Source: Candidatus Sulfotelmatobacter sp. | GTDB lineage: Bacteria > Acidobacteriota > Terriglobia > Terriglobales > Acidobacteriaceae | DNA length: 64,000 bases | Direction of reading: 5' to 3' | Assembly: GCA_030041475.1 (NCBI GenBank) | Contig: JASHNU010000019.1 | Coordinates: 124,001 to 188,000 of the forward strand | Shown here: piece after piece, positions 53,125 to 61,998 of the stretch | Position numbering within the stretch: position 1 is the stretch's first letter | How the letters are laid out: the number at the start of each line of letters is the position of its first letter | The notes under the pieces: generated by a model | The model's database searches: none | Told to the model about the DNA's origin: nothing | Seen by the model: only the letters and a program-made list of their open reading frames with translations | Made by a program: the position numbers and the translations under genes

Positions 53125-54972
53125 TCATTTCCCCGGCTCATCTTTGCATTTCTGTGGTGAGCACGTTAGGATTGGGCCTCCGTCCTGGGCGGAGTCGATA
53201 ATCAGTTCCAGCGCACCCCAAACCAGACTTGTCGCCTGCGGGCCAGTGCCAGTGCTTGAACCCCAAACCACGCTAAAGGCGGTCAACAGGTCGTCATTCC
53301 AGGGCAACGGAGTACTCGAAACTGCCGAGTTACCGTCTATATCACTCCAAATGGCCGAAAACGCCCACGCCTTCGACGACCCCCAAATCACCGAACGTGC
53401 CGGAATGCTGCTATTACCGTTAACGAGGGAAACTGTGTCAGTAGTTGGGTTGTAGACCACTGACGGAGACAACGCTGCGCCCACCGTGGCCGGAGCTAGG
53501 CTCTTGTCGGACAATGCGGGCTGCATATTGAGCAGGCCCGAACCGACGGAGAACAGATCGTAATACTCGGTGAAGGTCTCATCGAGAGCCGGAACCGTGA
53601 TGGAGGTAGAGGTCGGAAACGCCTGGTAAGTGGTTTGCATCAATCGCGCCTTCACCTGGTCCGGAGTCAGATTGCTGTTTTGCTGCAACAGCAATGCCAC
53701 CGCTCCGCTGATAACCGGCGTTGCCATGCTCGTGCCGCTTAGCGTGAAATAGTCGGGCTGCCCGTTGTTGCCATTCACCAGTAGACTGGGATACTCAGCT
53801 TCCAGGGTAGCGCCCGGAGCCGCCAACGAGACGATGCTGTTGCCGGGGGCCATAATGTCGGGCTTTACCACGTGATCATAGGTCGTGGGCCCCTTGGACG
53901 TGTAGGTCGTCATGATTTCGGCCGACTGCGAAGACGATCCCGTACTGTTCATCGCTCCGACCGTGAGGACCAGTGGATCATTGCCCGGAGCTGTGATGGT
54001 TCCATATCCGTCGCTACCGTCGACGCTCACGCGTCCATAGTTGCCCGCCGCCACCACCACCACAATCCCGGCTTCCCAGGCCGATTCCACCGCCTGGCAA
54101 AGGGGGTCCTGAGTGTAGCTGACGGCAATGCCACGCCCGAGCGACAGGTTTATCACCTGGATGTTGTATTTGTTCTGCAGCGCGATCGCTTGCTGGATGG
54201 CCGCGATCACTGAGCTGTCAGTGCCATTGCCATTCTCATCCAAGGCTCGAAGATCGACCAGGGTTACGGCGGGCGCGACTCCGATATAGCTCCCGCTTGA
54301 AAGATAGCCGTTGCCGCCGATGATTCCGGCAACGTGGGTACCGTGACCGTAGAGGTCGTACTGTGCCCCGCTTGAGTTCGTTGTCGGGGTGCCCGTGAAA
54401 TCCTGGTGATACACCACGCGCGAATGTGTCTCGCCCGAATTCCAGAGATCAGGATGACTATCGTTAATGCCGCTGTCAATCACAGCCACGCCAATCCCGG
54501 CTCCGTTGTAGCCGGCATTCCAGGCGGCGGGCACGTTCGTAGCCGCATCGGTAGTTTCATCCAGCGCCCGCATGGGATGGTCGAGGCTTATCGACACAAC
54601 CTCGCTGTCCGCTTCCAAAGCAGGCAGCGCGTTTACCGGAACCGTGAGAGCGATGCCCTTGACCACGCCCAGCCGGTGGTTCAGACGCGCGCCTAGACGC
54701 TGGGCTTTCCCCTCTTGCTCCGCCTGCGGAACCTGTCTGTACTGCACGATAACCTTCATGGTCTCGTCAGCCGCAACACCTTGATGGGCTCGCGCAACCG
54801 CTGGCGCAAGATCCGGGGCGAACTTGCCAATCGCCCTGCCGTCGCCTCTTCCATCTTGGGCGAAGGCAGCTCCGACAACCAGGAGCAGCAACATCAGGCT
54901 CAATCGCTTTCCCCAAGCTGCGCTGTGGCGCTCGCCTCGACTCCGGTTCTTTGTTTTCATTGCTTGCGGCAT
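53125..54972 (-). CDS. Secreted subtilisin-family (S8) protease with WGS repeat tail
   Basis: About 615 residues. The signal region is LSLMLLLLVVGAAFAQ; an internal Met at 54960 (MKTKNRSRGERHSAAW) is the likelier start. An inhibitor-like propeptide (VIVQYRQVPQAEQEGKAQRLGAR, ending near LDHPMRALDET) precedes the catalytic domain, which shows the triad: VAVIDSGINDSHPDL (Asp), YGHGTHVAGIIGG (His) and LSGTSMATPVISGA (Ser). The last 110 residues contain repeated short words SVIWGSS, AIWSD, SVVWGSS and SLVWGAL. It is exported. Protein targets unknown. Confidence 0.92.
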   Translation of the reverse strand: MPQAMKTKNRSRGERHSAAWGKRLSLMLLLLVVGAAFAQDGRGDGRAIGKFAPDLAPAVARAHQGVAADETMKVIVQYRQVPQAEQEGKAQRLGARLNHRLGVVKGIALTVPVNALPALEADSEVVSISLDHPMRALDETTDAATNVPAAWNAGYNGAGIGVAVIDSGINDSHPDLWNSGETHSRVVYHQDFTGTPTTNSSGAQYDLYGHGTHVAGIIGGNGYLSSGSYIGVAPAVTLVDLRALDENGNGTDSSVIAAIQQAIALQNKYNIQVINLSLGRGIAVSYTQDPLCQAVESAWEAGIVVVVAAGNYGRVSVDGSDGYGTITAPGNDPLVLTVGAMNSTGSSSQSAEIMTTYTSKGPTTYDHVVKPDIMAPGNSIVSLAAPGATLEAEYPSLLVNGNNGQPDYFTLSGTSMATPVISGAVALLLQQNSNLTPDQVKARLMQTTYQAFPTSTSITVPALDETFTEYYDLFSVGSGLLNMQPALSDKSLAPATVGAALSPSVVYNPTTDTVSLVNGNSSIPARSVIWGSSKAWAFSAIWSDIDGNSAVSSTPLPWNDDLLTAFSVVWGSSTGTGPQATSLVWGALELIIDSAQDGGPILTCSPQKCKDEPGK

Positions 54973-55846
54973 AACCCTTACCCTCTCTTACAAGAAAACT
55001 CAAATGGACCAAAATTGTGCAGCAGTTCCCAATCTCTTAGTGAGCACGGGCACTGCCAATCCGTTCCCCGTAAGTGATTGTCAACATTCAAGATCAGAGA
55101 GGCCTCCAGCCGGGCGTCGAGCCAATCTGTCCTACGACGTGGGGCGCGAGACAGTTTGTCTCAGCCCAACACGTTAGTCACGTAACTCTCGTGCCATGAG
55201 CAATCAACCGGAATCGCTACACGTCGACCACTGCCTATGTCTCGACTACATCCGCAACCCGCGCATCAACTCGAGCCGCCCGCTCGACATCGCAGCGTAC
55301 AAGCGCTAGCAGAAGCTTGTCATCGGGACGTAACCTCCGTTCGCAAATGCAAGTGCCGCAACGTAGTCCAACGAACCTGAGAGTCACACCAGCGGGTCCC
55401 GAGCCTGACTTCATTCATTGGCGTAACATCGCCATTGCACTCCACGCCCAGACTGCGCTAGCCTTATCCTGCTCTCGCGATTCTTCCACCTCGTCCTTCC
55501 CTCACCTATAAAGCAGGCCTTTGCTGCAATGTCTGTGCAACTTAACGCGGTGTCTGGCGATGGCACACAAGATATAGTGTTATATTGCTTGACCCCGCCC
55601 CGTTTTCGCCGTTACAGTAGCTTCAATCTGTGCCCGCCCTGTCCAGCCTGGGGTGAGAAATACGGCAGCGGTGAACGGTGCGCGCATAGTACCGCACGCG
55701 ACGGAATCCGTTTGGTAAACACTGGATCGGCATCGTCGATCCCGCTTCTCACGAAAAGTGGGGTCCGCAGGATTTGTACATAGCTCTACAACGGCTGGCT
55801 CGAAAACGGCCACTGATCCCTGGCCTCTGGCCACTGGAGTAACGCG
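54973..55846. other. 874-base region without a convincing gene
   Basis: The region lies upstream of the divergent subtilase and smc. The longest plausible short frame is 55196-55309 (37 residues: MSNQPESLHVDHCLCLDYI followed by RNPRINSSRPLDIAAYKR), which looks like a fragment of something I cannot identify; other frames of 60-85 codons have no protein-like character. The sequence is of mixed composition and may hold decayed sequence. A possible -35/-10 pair before smc (TTGACC, 17 bases, TTACAG, about 55590-55620) is weak. Confidence 0.4.
55813..55840. repeat. Half-copy of the CAGGGGCCAG-type repeat before smc
   Basis: The words CTGATCCCTGGCC and CTCTGGCCACTGG here match the right arm of the palindrome at 7917-7987 (CTGATCTCTGGCCCCTG). 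GGAG at 55835-55838, inside it, is a good ribosome binding site for the TTG start of smc at 55847, so the repeat appears to supply the translation signal. Confidence 0.45.
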
Positions 55847-58800
55847 TTGCTCAAACTGAAGAAGCTTCAGATTCTCGGATTCAAGTCGTTCTGCGACCGC
55901 ACCGAACTCAAGTTTCACGGGGACGGGATTGCGGCCATCATCGGCCCCAACGGCTGCGGCAAGTCGAACATTGCCGACTCCATTTCCTGGGTGCTGGGCG
56001 AGCAGTCGGCCAAGACTCTGCGCGGATCGCGCATGGAAGACGTCATCTTCTCCGGGACGCGCGACCGCAAGCCCACGGGCATGGCCGAAGTGTCGCTGAC
56101 GCTGATCGACCCCGAGGTCTACGCCGGCCCCGACGCCAACGCCGCCACCGAAATCGAGATCCAGGACGACATGCCCGAGTCCGCCACGTCCCATGTCATC
56201 GACGATTGGGACGAAGCCGCCCTACGCGCCCGTAACGCCGAAGAGACCGTCCGCGCCGTCGAAGACGCTCAGCCCGGAAAGATGGAAGAAGTCGAAATTC
56301 CGCGCTCGAAAATTAACACCATCGCGATCGCCTTCCCCGACGACGAGCCCATCTTTTTTCAGCAGATCGCCGCCCTGCCCGTGCACAACGTCACGGCTCC
56401 TGTGCCCCCTGCACCGATCGGCACTGCCGCGCCTCATGTCGTGCTCAAGATTCGCCGCCGTAAATTCAACCAGCAGCAATTTCATCGCGGTGAAGTCGTG
56501 GTCACGCGCCGCCTGTTCCGCTCCGGCGACAGCGAATATCTGCTCAACGGCAAACTCTGCCGCTTGCGCGACATTCAGGAGCTGTTCATGGGCACCGGCC
56601 TTGGACCCGAGTCCTACGCTCTGATTGAGCAGGGCCGCATCGGTCAGATTCTCTCGAGCCGTCCCACCGACCGCCGCGCAATTCTCGAAGAAGCTGCCGG
56701 CATCACGAAGTTCAAAACGAAAAAGCGTCTCGCCGAGGCGCGCCTGGAAGACGCCAAGCTGAACCTCGCCCGCATTAACGACATTTTCGACGAAGTCACG
56801 CGGCAAATGAATTCGCTCAAGCGGCAGGCCTCCAAGGCCGAGCGCTATGCCCGCCTGCGCGACGAAATGCGCGCCAAGCTGCGCGTGGTGCTGGCAAGCA
56901 AGTTCGCCGCCTTGGAACGCGAGAGCGCGGAAATCGATTCGCAACTCAACACCCTCGCCGAAGAAATGCAGCATCGCACCGAAGCTGTGCAGCAACTTGA
57001 AGCCGAGCACGCAGACCGCACCCAGCGCGGATACGCCATCGAGACCGAACTGCGCGAAAACCGCGACCGCATCGGCCAGATCGCAATGGAAATCGATCGT
57101 GCCCACGCCCGCCGCCGCCACAATGAGGAGCGCTGCGCCGAATTGCTGGTGCGATCCGCGTCGGCGGAAGCGGAGCTGGCGCAAATGCGTCATCGCCTGA
57201 CCGCTCTTGAATCCGAGCAGGAATCGAACCGCCAGATTCTTGAGTCTGCGGCCGCAGAAGTGGCCGCCGCTCAGAACGAACTGAGTCTTTGCCAGCAGGA
57301 GGCCGCGGCGGCCGCCGCGCGTCTTGAGGAAGTCGAGCGCCAGCTGGAAGAGTCTCGCGTCGCGATCTTCGACACAGTTTCGTCGGCGTCGCGCCTGCGC
57401 AATCAACTGGCGCAGGCCGAGGAGCGTCTCGCCGGCGCCGACCGCGATGGCCGTCGCCTGCAGGCTGAAATCGACAATGCCAGCATTCAAATAGACGCCT
57501 TCGGTGGCCAGCGCGGTCAACTCGCGCTCGAATTCGAAACCGTCACCCAGCGCGTCACCGGCATTACCGAAGAGATCACCCAGCTTCGACGCCTGATTGA
57601 ATCGAAGAAATCAGAAGAGACCCGCGCCAAAACGAATCTCGACGTCCTCCGCGCCGAGTTCGCGACCGCGCTCGGCAAGAAAGGCTCGCTCGAAGCCGTC
57701 ATCGCCGAACACGGATACTCGACCGAATCTGTCCGCCGCCTGTTTCAGTCGGGCGTGATGCATAGCGGCTTTGCCCCGGTGGGCGTGCTTGCCGATTTCC
57801 TCGAGGTAGAGCCACGGTACGAGCGCGTGGTCGAGGATTTTCTGCGCGACGAACTGAATTACATCGTCGTCAAGTCGTGGGACGCCGCCGATGAGGGCCT
57901 GCGCATGTTGCGCACGGATGTGGACGGCCGGGCGACATTCCTCGTCCATCCGGAAGACGCGCAGGCCAAGTTTTCATTCGTGCTCGACGAAGCCGCGCAC
58001 TCTGCGCCGCCCGCCGCACAAATCGTGCCGCTCAAGCACACCATCCGCGTGCTCAACGGTTTCGGCAAATCCCTCGAAGTGATTCTGCCCAAGCTGCGCG
58101 ACGGATACATCGTGCCGGAAGCCGTCGTTGCGCGAAATCTGGCGCTCGAAAATCCTGACGCGTTCTTCCTGTCGCAGGCCGGCGAGTGCTTCCACAACGT
58201 CACGGTCACGGGCGGCAAGCAGCGCGCCGAAGGCCCGCTCTCCATGAAGCGCGAGCTGCGCGAAATCGCGCGCCAGGTCGAAGATCTGGAGCGCGCCTTG
58301 CGTGACGAAGAAATGCGCGTCCTCACCCTGGGACGCGAAATCAAGGAGCTCACTTCCCTCCTCGATCGGCTGGAGACGGAGAAGCGCGAAGCCGAACATC
58401 AGGCTATGACTTCGGGCCACATGCTGCGCCAGCTCGAATCCGAGATGACGCGTGTCAGCGAGCGGCTGAACGTCTCTCGCCTTGAACTTCAACGTCTCGC
58501 CGCCGAGCGCGCCGAGCAGGAATCCGTCGTCCGCGCCCGCCAGGCGGAAATCGGTGTTCTGGAGCAGCAACGCGTTCAACTCGATCAGTATCTTGCCGCG
58601 ACTCAGGAGTCGCTGGCCACGCTGCGCCAGCGCCGCGAAGAGTCGGCGCAGACGACGTCCCAGCATGCTGCGCGCGTAGCCACGCTTGAAGAGCGCCACC
58701 GTTCCGCCGCCGCGGTTCTCGACCGCATCGGTTCTCTGATCGCCGAGATGGGCGAGCGCATTCACACGTTGACTTCGCAAATCGAAGCCGGCGTCGCCGA

Positions 58801-59779
58801 GAAACTACAGCGTGAGACCGAAAACCAGCGGCTCACCGGGCAAGCGGCCGATTTCGACGCCGAGCGCAACGCCGCCCAGGCCCGCGAAGGCCTGCTGCAA
58901 TTTGAAACCGAGCAACTCCGCGCGCGCTTGACCGAAATCGACGAGCTTTTGCGCCACGGCCGCCTGCTGCTCGATCAAGCGCGTGACCGCCGCGGCGAAT
59001 TGTCGGCTGCGGCAGCGAAGCTCGAATCCGACGCCCAGTACATGTCGGAAACCTGCCTCAACGAGCTCGGACTGGAGCACTCCGCACTCATGGCCGATGC
59101 CACACTCGCCATCGTCACCGGCGAACAGCTCGTCGCCGAAGACCAGCTCCACCGCGACATGCGGCAAAAGCTCGAAGCCATGGGCCCCGTGAACATGATG
59201 GCGCTTGAGGAGTACAAAGAAACGGCCGAGAGACATGAATTTCTCGAGACGCAGCGCAAAGATCTGATCTCGTCGATCGAGAACACGACGGCCACCATTC
59301 GCGAAATCGACCAAATCTCGCGGCAGAAATTCGAGGAAGCCTTCGGCAAGATCAATGAGAATTTTCAGGCCACGTTCAAGAAACTTTTCGGAGGTGGCCA
59401 TGCTCTGATGAAACTCACGGACGAGGAAAACAGCGCCGAGAGCGGAATCGATGTGATCGCGTCGCCTCCGGGCAAGCGCCTGCAAAACGTGCTCCTGCTT
59501 TCCGGCGGCGAAAAGGCCCTGACCGCACTGGCTTTGCTGGTCGGCATCTTCCAATATGCGCCCAGCCCGTTCTGCATTCTCGACGAAGTGGATGCCCCGC
59601 TCGACGAAGCCAACATTGGTCGCTTTACCGACCTGGTAAAGGAAATGAGCGTGCAGACACAGTTCGTGCTCATCACCCACAGCAAGAAAACGATGGGCAT
59701 CGCCCCGGTGCTTTACGGCGTGACCATGCAGGAACCGGGCGTGTCGAAGCTGGTTTCCGTTAGATTCGGAGCGCAATGA
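55847..59779 (+). CDS. smc: Smc chromosome segregation ATPase with large head insertion
   Basis: A 1310-residue protein (typical bacterial Smc about 1150-1190), starting at TTG 55847 with GGAG 8 bases upstream. N-terminal head: IIGPNGCGKSNIADSISWVLG (Walker A), then an insertion of about 110 residues at roughly 91-212, acidic then Pro/Ala-rich, before VVVTRRLFRSGDSEYLLNG. Coiled-coil arms surround the hinge (about 640-760, GFAPVGVLADFLEVEP). The C-terminal head has LLSGGEKALTALALLVGIF (signature) and FCILDEVDAPLDEANIGRF (Walker B). Smc with ScpAB compacts and segregates chromosomes. The insertion is not in B. subtilis Smc. Confidence 0.95.
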   Translation: MLKLKKLQILGFKSFCDRTELKFHGDGIAAIIGPNGCGKSNIADSISWVLGEQSAKTLRGSRMEDVIFSGTRDRKPTGMAEVSLTLIDPEVYAGPDANAATEIEIQDDMPESATSHVIDDWDEAALRARNAEETVRAVEDAQPGKMEEVEIPRSKINTIAIAFPDDEPIFFQQIAALPVHNVTAPVPPAPIGTAAPHVVLKIRRRKFNQQQFHRGEVVVTRRLFRSGDSEYLLNGKLCRLRDIQELFMGTGLGPESYALIEQGRIGQILSSRPTDRRAILEEAAGITKFKTKKRLAEARLEDAKLNLARINDIFDEVTRQMNSLKRQASKAERYARLRDEMRAKLRVVLASKFAALERESAEIDSQLNTLAEEMQHRTEAVQQLEAEHADRTQRGYAIETELRENRDRIGQIAMEIDRAHARRRHNEERCAELLVRSASAEAELAQMRHRLTALESEQESNRQILESAAAEVAAAQNELSLCQQEAAAAAARLEEVERQLEESRVAIFDTVSSASRLRNQLAQAEERLAGADRDGRRLQAEIDNASIQIDAFGGQRGQLALEFETVTQRVTGITEEITQLRRLIESKKSEETRAKTNLDVLRAEFATALGKKGSLEAVIAEHGYSTESVRRLFQSGVMHSGFAPVGVLADFLEVEPRYERVVEDFLRDELNYIVVKSWDAADEGLRMLRTDVDGRATFLVHPEDAQAKFSFVLDEAAHSAPPAAQIVPLKHTIRVLNGFGKSLEVILPKLRDGYIVPEAVVARNLALENPDAFFLSQAGECFHNVTVTGGKQRAEGPLSMKRELREIARQVEDLERALRDEEMRVLTLGREIKELTSLLDRLETEKREAEHQAMTSGHMLRQLESEMTRVSERLNVSRLELQRLAAERAEQESVVRARQAEIGVLEQQRVQLDQYLAATQESLATLRQRREESAQTTSQHAARVATLEERHRSAAAVLDRIGSLIAEMGERIHTLTSQIEAGVAEKLQRETENQRLTGQAADFDAERNAAQAREGLLQFETEQLRARLTEIDELLRHGRLLLDQARDRRGELSAAAAKLESDAQYMSETCLNELGLEHSALMADATLAIVTGEQLVAEDQLHRDMRQKLEAMGPVNMMALEEYKETAERHEFLETQRKDLISSIENTTATIREIDQISRQKFEEAFGKINENFQATFKKLFGGGHALMKLTDEENSAESGIDVIASPPGKRLQNVLLLSGGEKALTALALLVGIFQYAPSPFCILDEVDAPLDEANIGRFTDLVKEMSVQTQFVLITHSKKTMGIAPVLYGVTMQEPGVSKLVSVRFGAQ

Positions 59780-59805
59780 ATTCGCAAGCGGAGGATGCTT
59801 CCCCG

Positions 59806-59864
59806 TTATCCACGCTGATCCTCAGCTTTTCCACATTTGCGATCGTCTGAAACCCTTATCCAAC
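59806..59864 (+). other. Cluster of three DnaA-box-like 9-mers
   Basis: TTATCCACG (59806-59814), TTTTCCACA (59827-59835) and TTATCCAAC (59856-59864) lie in the same orientation within 59 bases between smc and purC. The second fits the relaxed box TTWTNCACA; the first has one change and the third two. No dnaA, dnaN or gyrB is nearby, so this is unlikely to be the origin. It could be a DnaA titration or regulatory site, or chance. Confidence 0.35.
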
Positions 59865-59948
59865 GCTGGTTCTCGCGCGATCGCCTGCTGTCAATCTTTT
59901 TCACTCGCGGGCACCTTACGGCCGGGTCGCTCCTCGTGACGACAATCG

Positions 59949-59976
59949 TTGACAAAAATTCCTGAGCAGCTAGAAT
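59949..59976 (+). promoter_or_regulatory. Sigma-70-type promoter for purC
   Basis: TTGACA (59949-59954), a 16-base spacer, then TAGAAT (59971-59976). Transcription would start near 59983, leaving a leader of about 25 bases before the ATG at 60008. This is one of the two best promoter matches in the window. Confidence 0.75.
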
Positions 59977-60007
59977 ACCCCTCGCCTCTTACCTGTAAAC
60001 TTTCGTC

Positions 60008-60919
60008 ATGAGCACTGATCTTCTCGATTCCGTTCTTTTGCAGACCGATTTCCCGAACCTTCACCTCCACGCCAGCGGCAAAGTCCGCGACGTCTACTCC
60101 GTCGGCCAGCAGCAGCTCCTTTTCGTCGCCACGGACCGCATTTCGGCCTTCGACTACATCCTGGCGACGGGCATCCCCCACAAAGGACACGTCCTCAGCC
60201 AGATCTCGCTCTTCTGGTTTGATTTCCTGGCCGATATTGTGCCCAACCATCTCATCACCGCCGACGTCAACCAGTATCCACCCGAGGTGCGCCAGTACGC
60301 GGATCAGCTCCGCGGACGTTCCATGCTGGTGCAGCGCGCCGAGATGTTCCCCGTGGAGTGCGTGGTGAGAGGCTACATTTCCGGTTCGGCTTGGAAGGAA
60401 TACAAAGCGACGGGCGCAGTGAGCGGCATTCAACTGCCTGCTGGATTAAAAGAGTCGGACGCCTTGCCCGAGCCAATCTTCACGCCCTCCACCAAGGCTA
60501 CCAGCGGACACGACGAGAATATTTCCTTCGAACAGATGTGCAAGATCGTCGGCATCGACACCGCGAGCCATCTGCGCGATCTAACGCTGCGCATTTACCA
60601 GAAAGCCGCAGCCTACGCTGGCCGCCGCGGGATCATCATCGCTGACACCAAGTTTGAGTTTGGACGTACAGCCAAGGGCATCACCCTCGCCGATGAAGTC
60701 CTCACTCCCGATTCGTCCCGCTTCTGGCCCGCCGAGAAGTACGCTCCAGGCCGGCCGCAGGATTCGTACGACAAGCAGTATGTTCGCGACTACCTCGAGC
60801 AAATTCACTGGAACAAGCAACCGCCCGCGCCAGCGCTTCCCGCTGACGTTGCGCGGCACACCAGCGAAAAGTACCTCGAGGCATACTTCCAGCTTACGGG
60901 GCACAGGCTGGATGTTTGA
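60008..60919 (+). CDS. purC: Phosphoribosylaminoimidazole-succinocarboxamide synthase
   Basis: A 303-residue SAICAR synthetase of the longer, eukaryote-like type: HASGKVRDVYSVGQQQLLFVATDRISAFDYIL, VVRGYISGSAWKEY, and IIADTKFEFGRTAKG near the C-terminus. It joins aspartate to CAIR in purine synthesis in the cytoplasm. A good promoter lies just upstream. The next gene (CvpA-like) begins 40 bases after the stop, a link seen in some genomes since cvpA is named for its position in a purine operon. Confidence 0.95.
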   Translation: MSTDLLDSVLLQTDFPNLHLHASGKVRDVYSVGQQQLLFVATDRISAFDYILATGIPHKGHVLSQISLFWFDFLADIVPNHLITADVNQYPPEVRQYADQLRGRSMLVQRAEMFPVECVVRGYISGSAWKEYKATGAVSGIQLPAGLKESDALPEPIFTPSTKATSGHDENISFEQMCKIVGIDTASHLRDLTLRIYQKAAAYAGRRGIIIADTKFEFGRTAKGITLADEVLTPDSSRFWPAEKYAPGRPQDSYDKQYVRDYLEQIHWNKQPPAPALPADVARHTSEKYLEAYFQLTGHRLDV

Positions 60920-60958
60920 AAGCGTGTCTGATAGTATCTCCGCTCGCAGGAGCAGGTT

Positions 60959-61504
60959 GTGACTCCAGCGGATTGGATGATTTGTGCGGTAGTGCTCCTG
61001 AACGTGATTGCCGCAGCCATCCAGGGCTTTTTTGCCGAGGCCCTGACCTTAGGCGGCCTGGTTGTCGGCTACCTGGTGGCAGCGTGGCAGTATCGCGGGC
61101 TTGCTCAGTGGTTGGAATCGTTGTTGAAGCACGGTTTGCTGGCTGACATTCTTGCCTTCTTCTTGATTTTTTTTGCCGTCGTGTTCCTGTTTGGCTTGGC
61201 TGCCAGGGTCGCGCGTTGGCTGATGAAGGAGGCAGGACTGAGCGGGTTTGACCGTTTCCTGGGAGCAGTCTTGGGGCTGCTGAAGGGCGGACTGATGGTG
61301 GCAGTGATCCTGATGGGCATGACGGCGTTCACGCCCACTTCGAAGCTGCTGACGAATTCTCAATTGGCGCCTTATTTTCTGGTAGTCGGCCGGGCGGCTA
61401 TCTGGCTGGCGCCCTCGGAATTGCGTGGCCGGTTCTATCAGGGTTTGGATCTGCTCCACAGCGCTCCACAGAAATTATCGGGTGCTCCCGCCCCACAGAA
61501 GTAG
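60959..61504 (+). CDS. cvpA: CvpA-family membrane protein
   Basis: A 181-residue inner membrane protein with a GTG start at 60959 after AGGAGCAG. Four hydrophobic segments: MICAVVLLNVIAAAIQGFF, LGGLVVGYLVAAW, LLADILAFFLIFFAVVFLFGLAARV, and GLLKGGLMVAVILMGMTAF. The pattern with GGLVVGYLVA and DRFLGAVLGLLKG is the CvpA/colicin V production family. It follows purC, as cvpA does with purine genes elsewhere. Its molecular role is not settled. Confidence 0.88.
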   Translation: MTPADWMICAVVLLNVIAAAIQGFFAEALTLGGLVVGYLVAAWQYRGLAQWLESLLKHGLLADILAFFLIFFAVVFLFGLAARVARWLMKEAGLSGFDRFLGAVLGLLKGGLMVAVILMGMTAFTPTSKLLTNSQLAPYFLVVGRAAIWLAPSELRGRFYQGLDLLHSAPQKLSGAPAPQK

Positions 61505-61546
61505 ACGCGGTGCAGTGAAAAATTCATAAGAAGAGAGAGACGCATC

Positions 61547-61825
61547 GTGAAAGATCAACTGGAAGCACTCGTATTGCAGATGTACAAGAGCAACATTCTT
61601 TATTCCGAGGGAGTGCGCGAGTTCAAGAAGCGATTCATCCTGACCGTGCTGCAAGAAAACAAGGGCAACCAGTGCCGGGCCGCGCGTGAGCTGGGCATGC
61701 ATCGCAACACCCTCAGCCGCACCATCAGCGAGTTGAAGATTGATGTCCGCCAGCTTCGCGACGGCGTCAAGCGCCCGCCGCGCAGCGCGCGCCCCATGAC
61801 CTTCGAAAAGAAGGTCGTCCGTTAA
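61547..61825 (+). CDS. Fis-type helix-turn-helix DNA-binding protein
   Basis: A 92-residue protein with a GTG start at 61547. The C-terminal half has the Fis-family helix-turn-helix, GNQCRAARELGMHRNTLSRTISEL, and the N-terminal part FKKRFILTVLQENKG matches the helix before it. It could be a stand-alone Fis-like nucleoid protein or regulator. A basic tail (RPPRSARPMTFEKKVVR) follows. It is in the same direction as purC and cvpA with a 42-base gap, possibly one unit. Confidence 0.85.
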   Translation: MKDQLEALVLQMYKSNILYSEGVREFKKRFILTVLQENKGNQCRAARELGMHRNTLSRTISELKIDVRQLRDGVKRPPRSARPMTFEKKVVR

Positions 61826-61951
61826 GGCTTGACTTGCCGCCCGGAACAATTGACATCCTTAGCGCAGCGAGCTTTCTGCGCAGCGGGAGCCCTCACAGGG
61901 TCCGGATCTGCACCCGAGGCACGTGAATCTGCCAAGCCCCATCAAAAAAGA

Positions 61952-61972
61952 AGGCAGCCTCTTGGGCTGCCT
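61952..61972 (-). terminator. Rho-independent terminator for the TPR gene
   Basis: AGGCAGCC (61952-61959) and GGCTGCCT (61965-61972) form a stem with a five-base loop. Read on the minus strand it is followed by a T-rich run (from the AAAAAAG at 61944-61950 on the plus strand), so it ends the minus-strand TPR gene that stops at 61999. It may also stop the fis-like transcript. Confidence 0.75.
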
Positions 61973-61998
61973 GTTGTGCACCTCTACTGAATCGACGG

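Noticed and set aside
55529-55783. 84-codon plus-strand frame before smc
   Set aside because: No motif, odd composition, no ribosome binding site; does not resemble a protein.
56222-57520. 432-codon open frame on the minus strand inside smc
   Set aside because: Shadow of the Smc coiled-coil sequence; composition is not protein-like.
58805-59776. 323-codon open frame on the minus strand inside smc
   Set aside because: Shadow opposite the Smc C-terminal head with intact signature and Walker B.
59806-59864. DnaA-box-like cluster considered as the chromosome origin
   Set aside because: No dnaA, dnaN, gyrB or AT-rich unwinding region nearby; kept only as a weak regulatory candidate.
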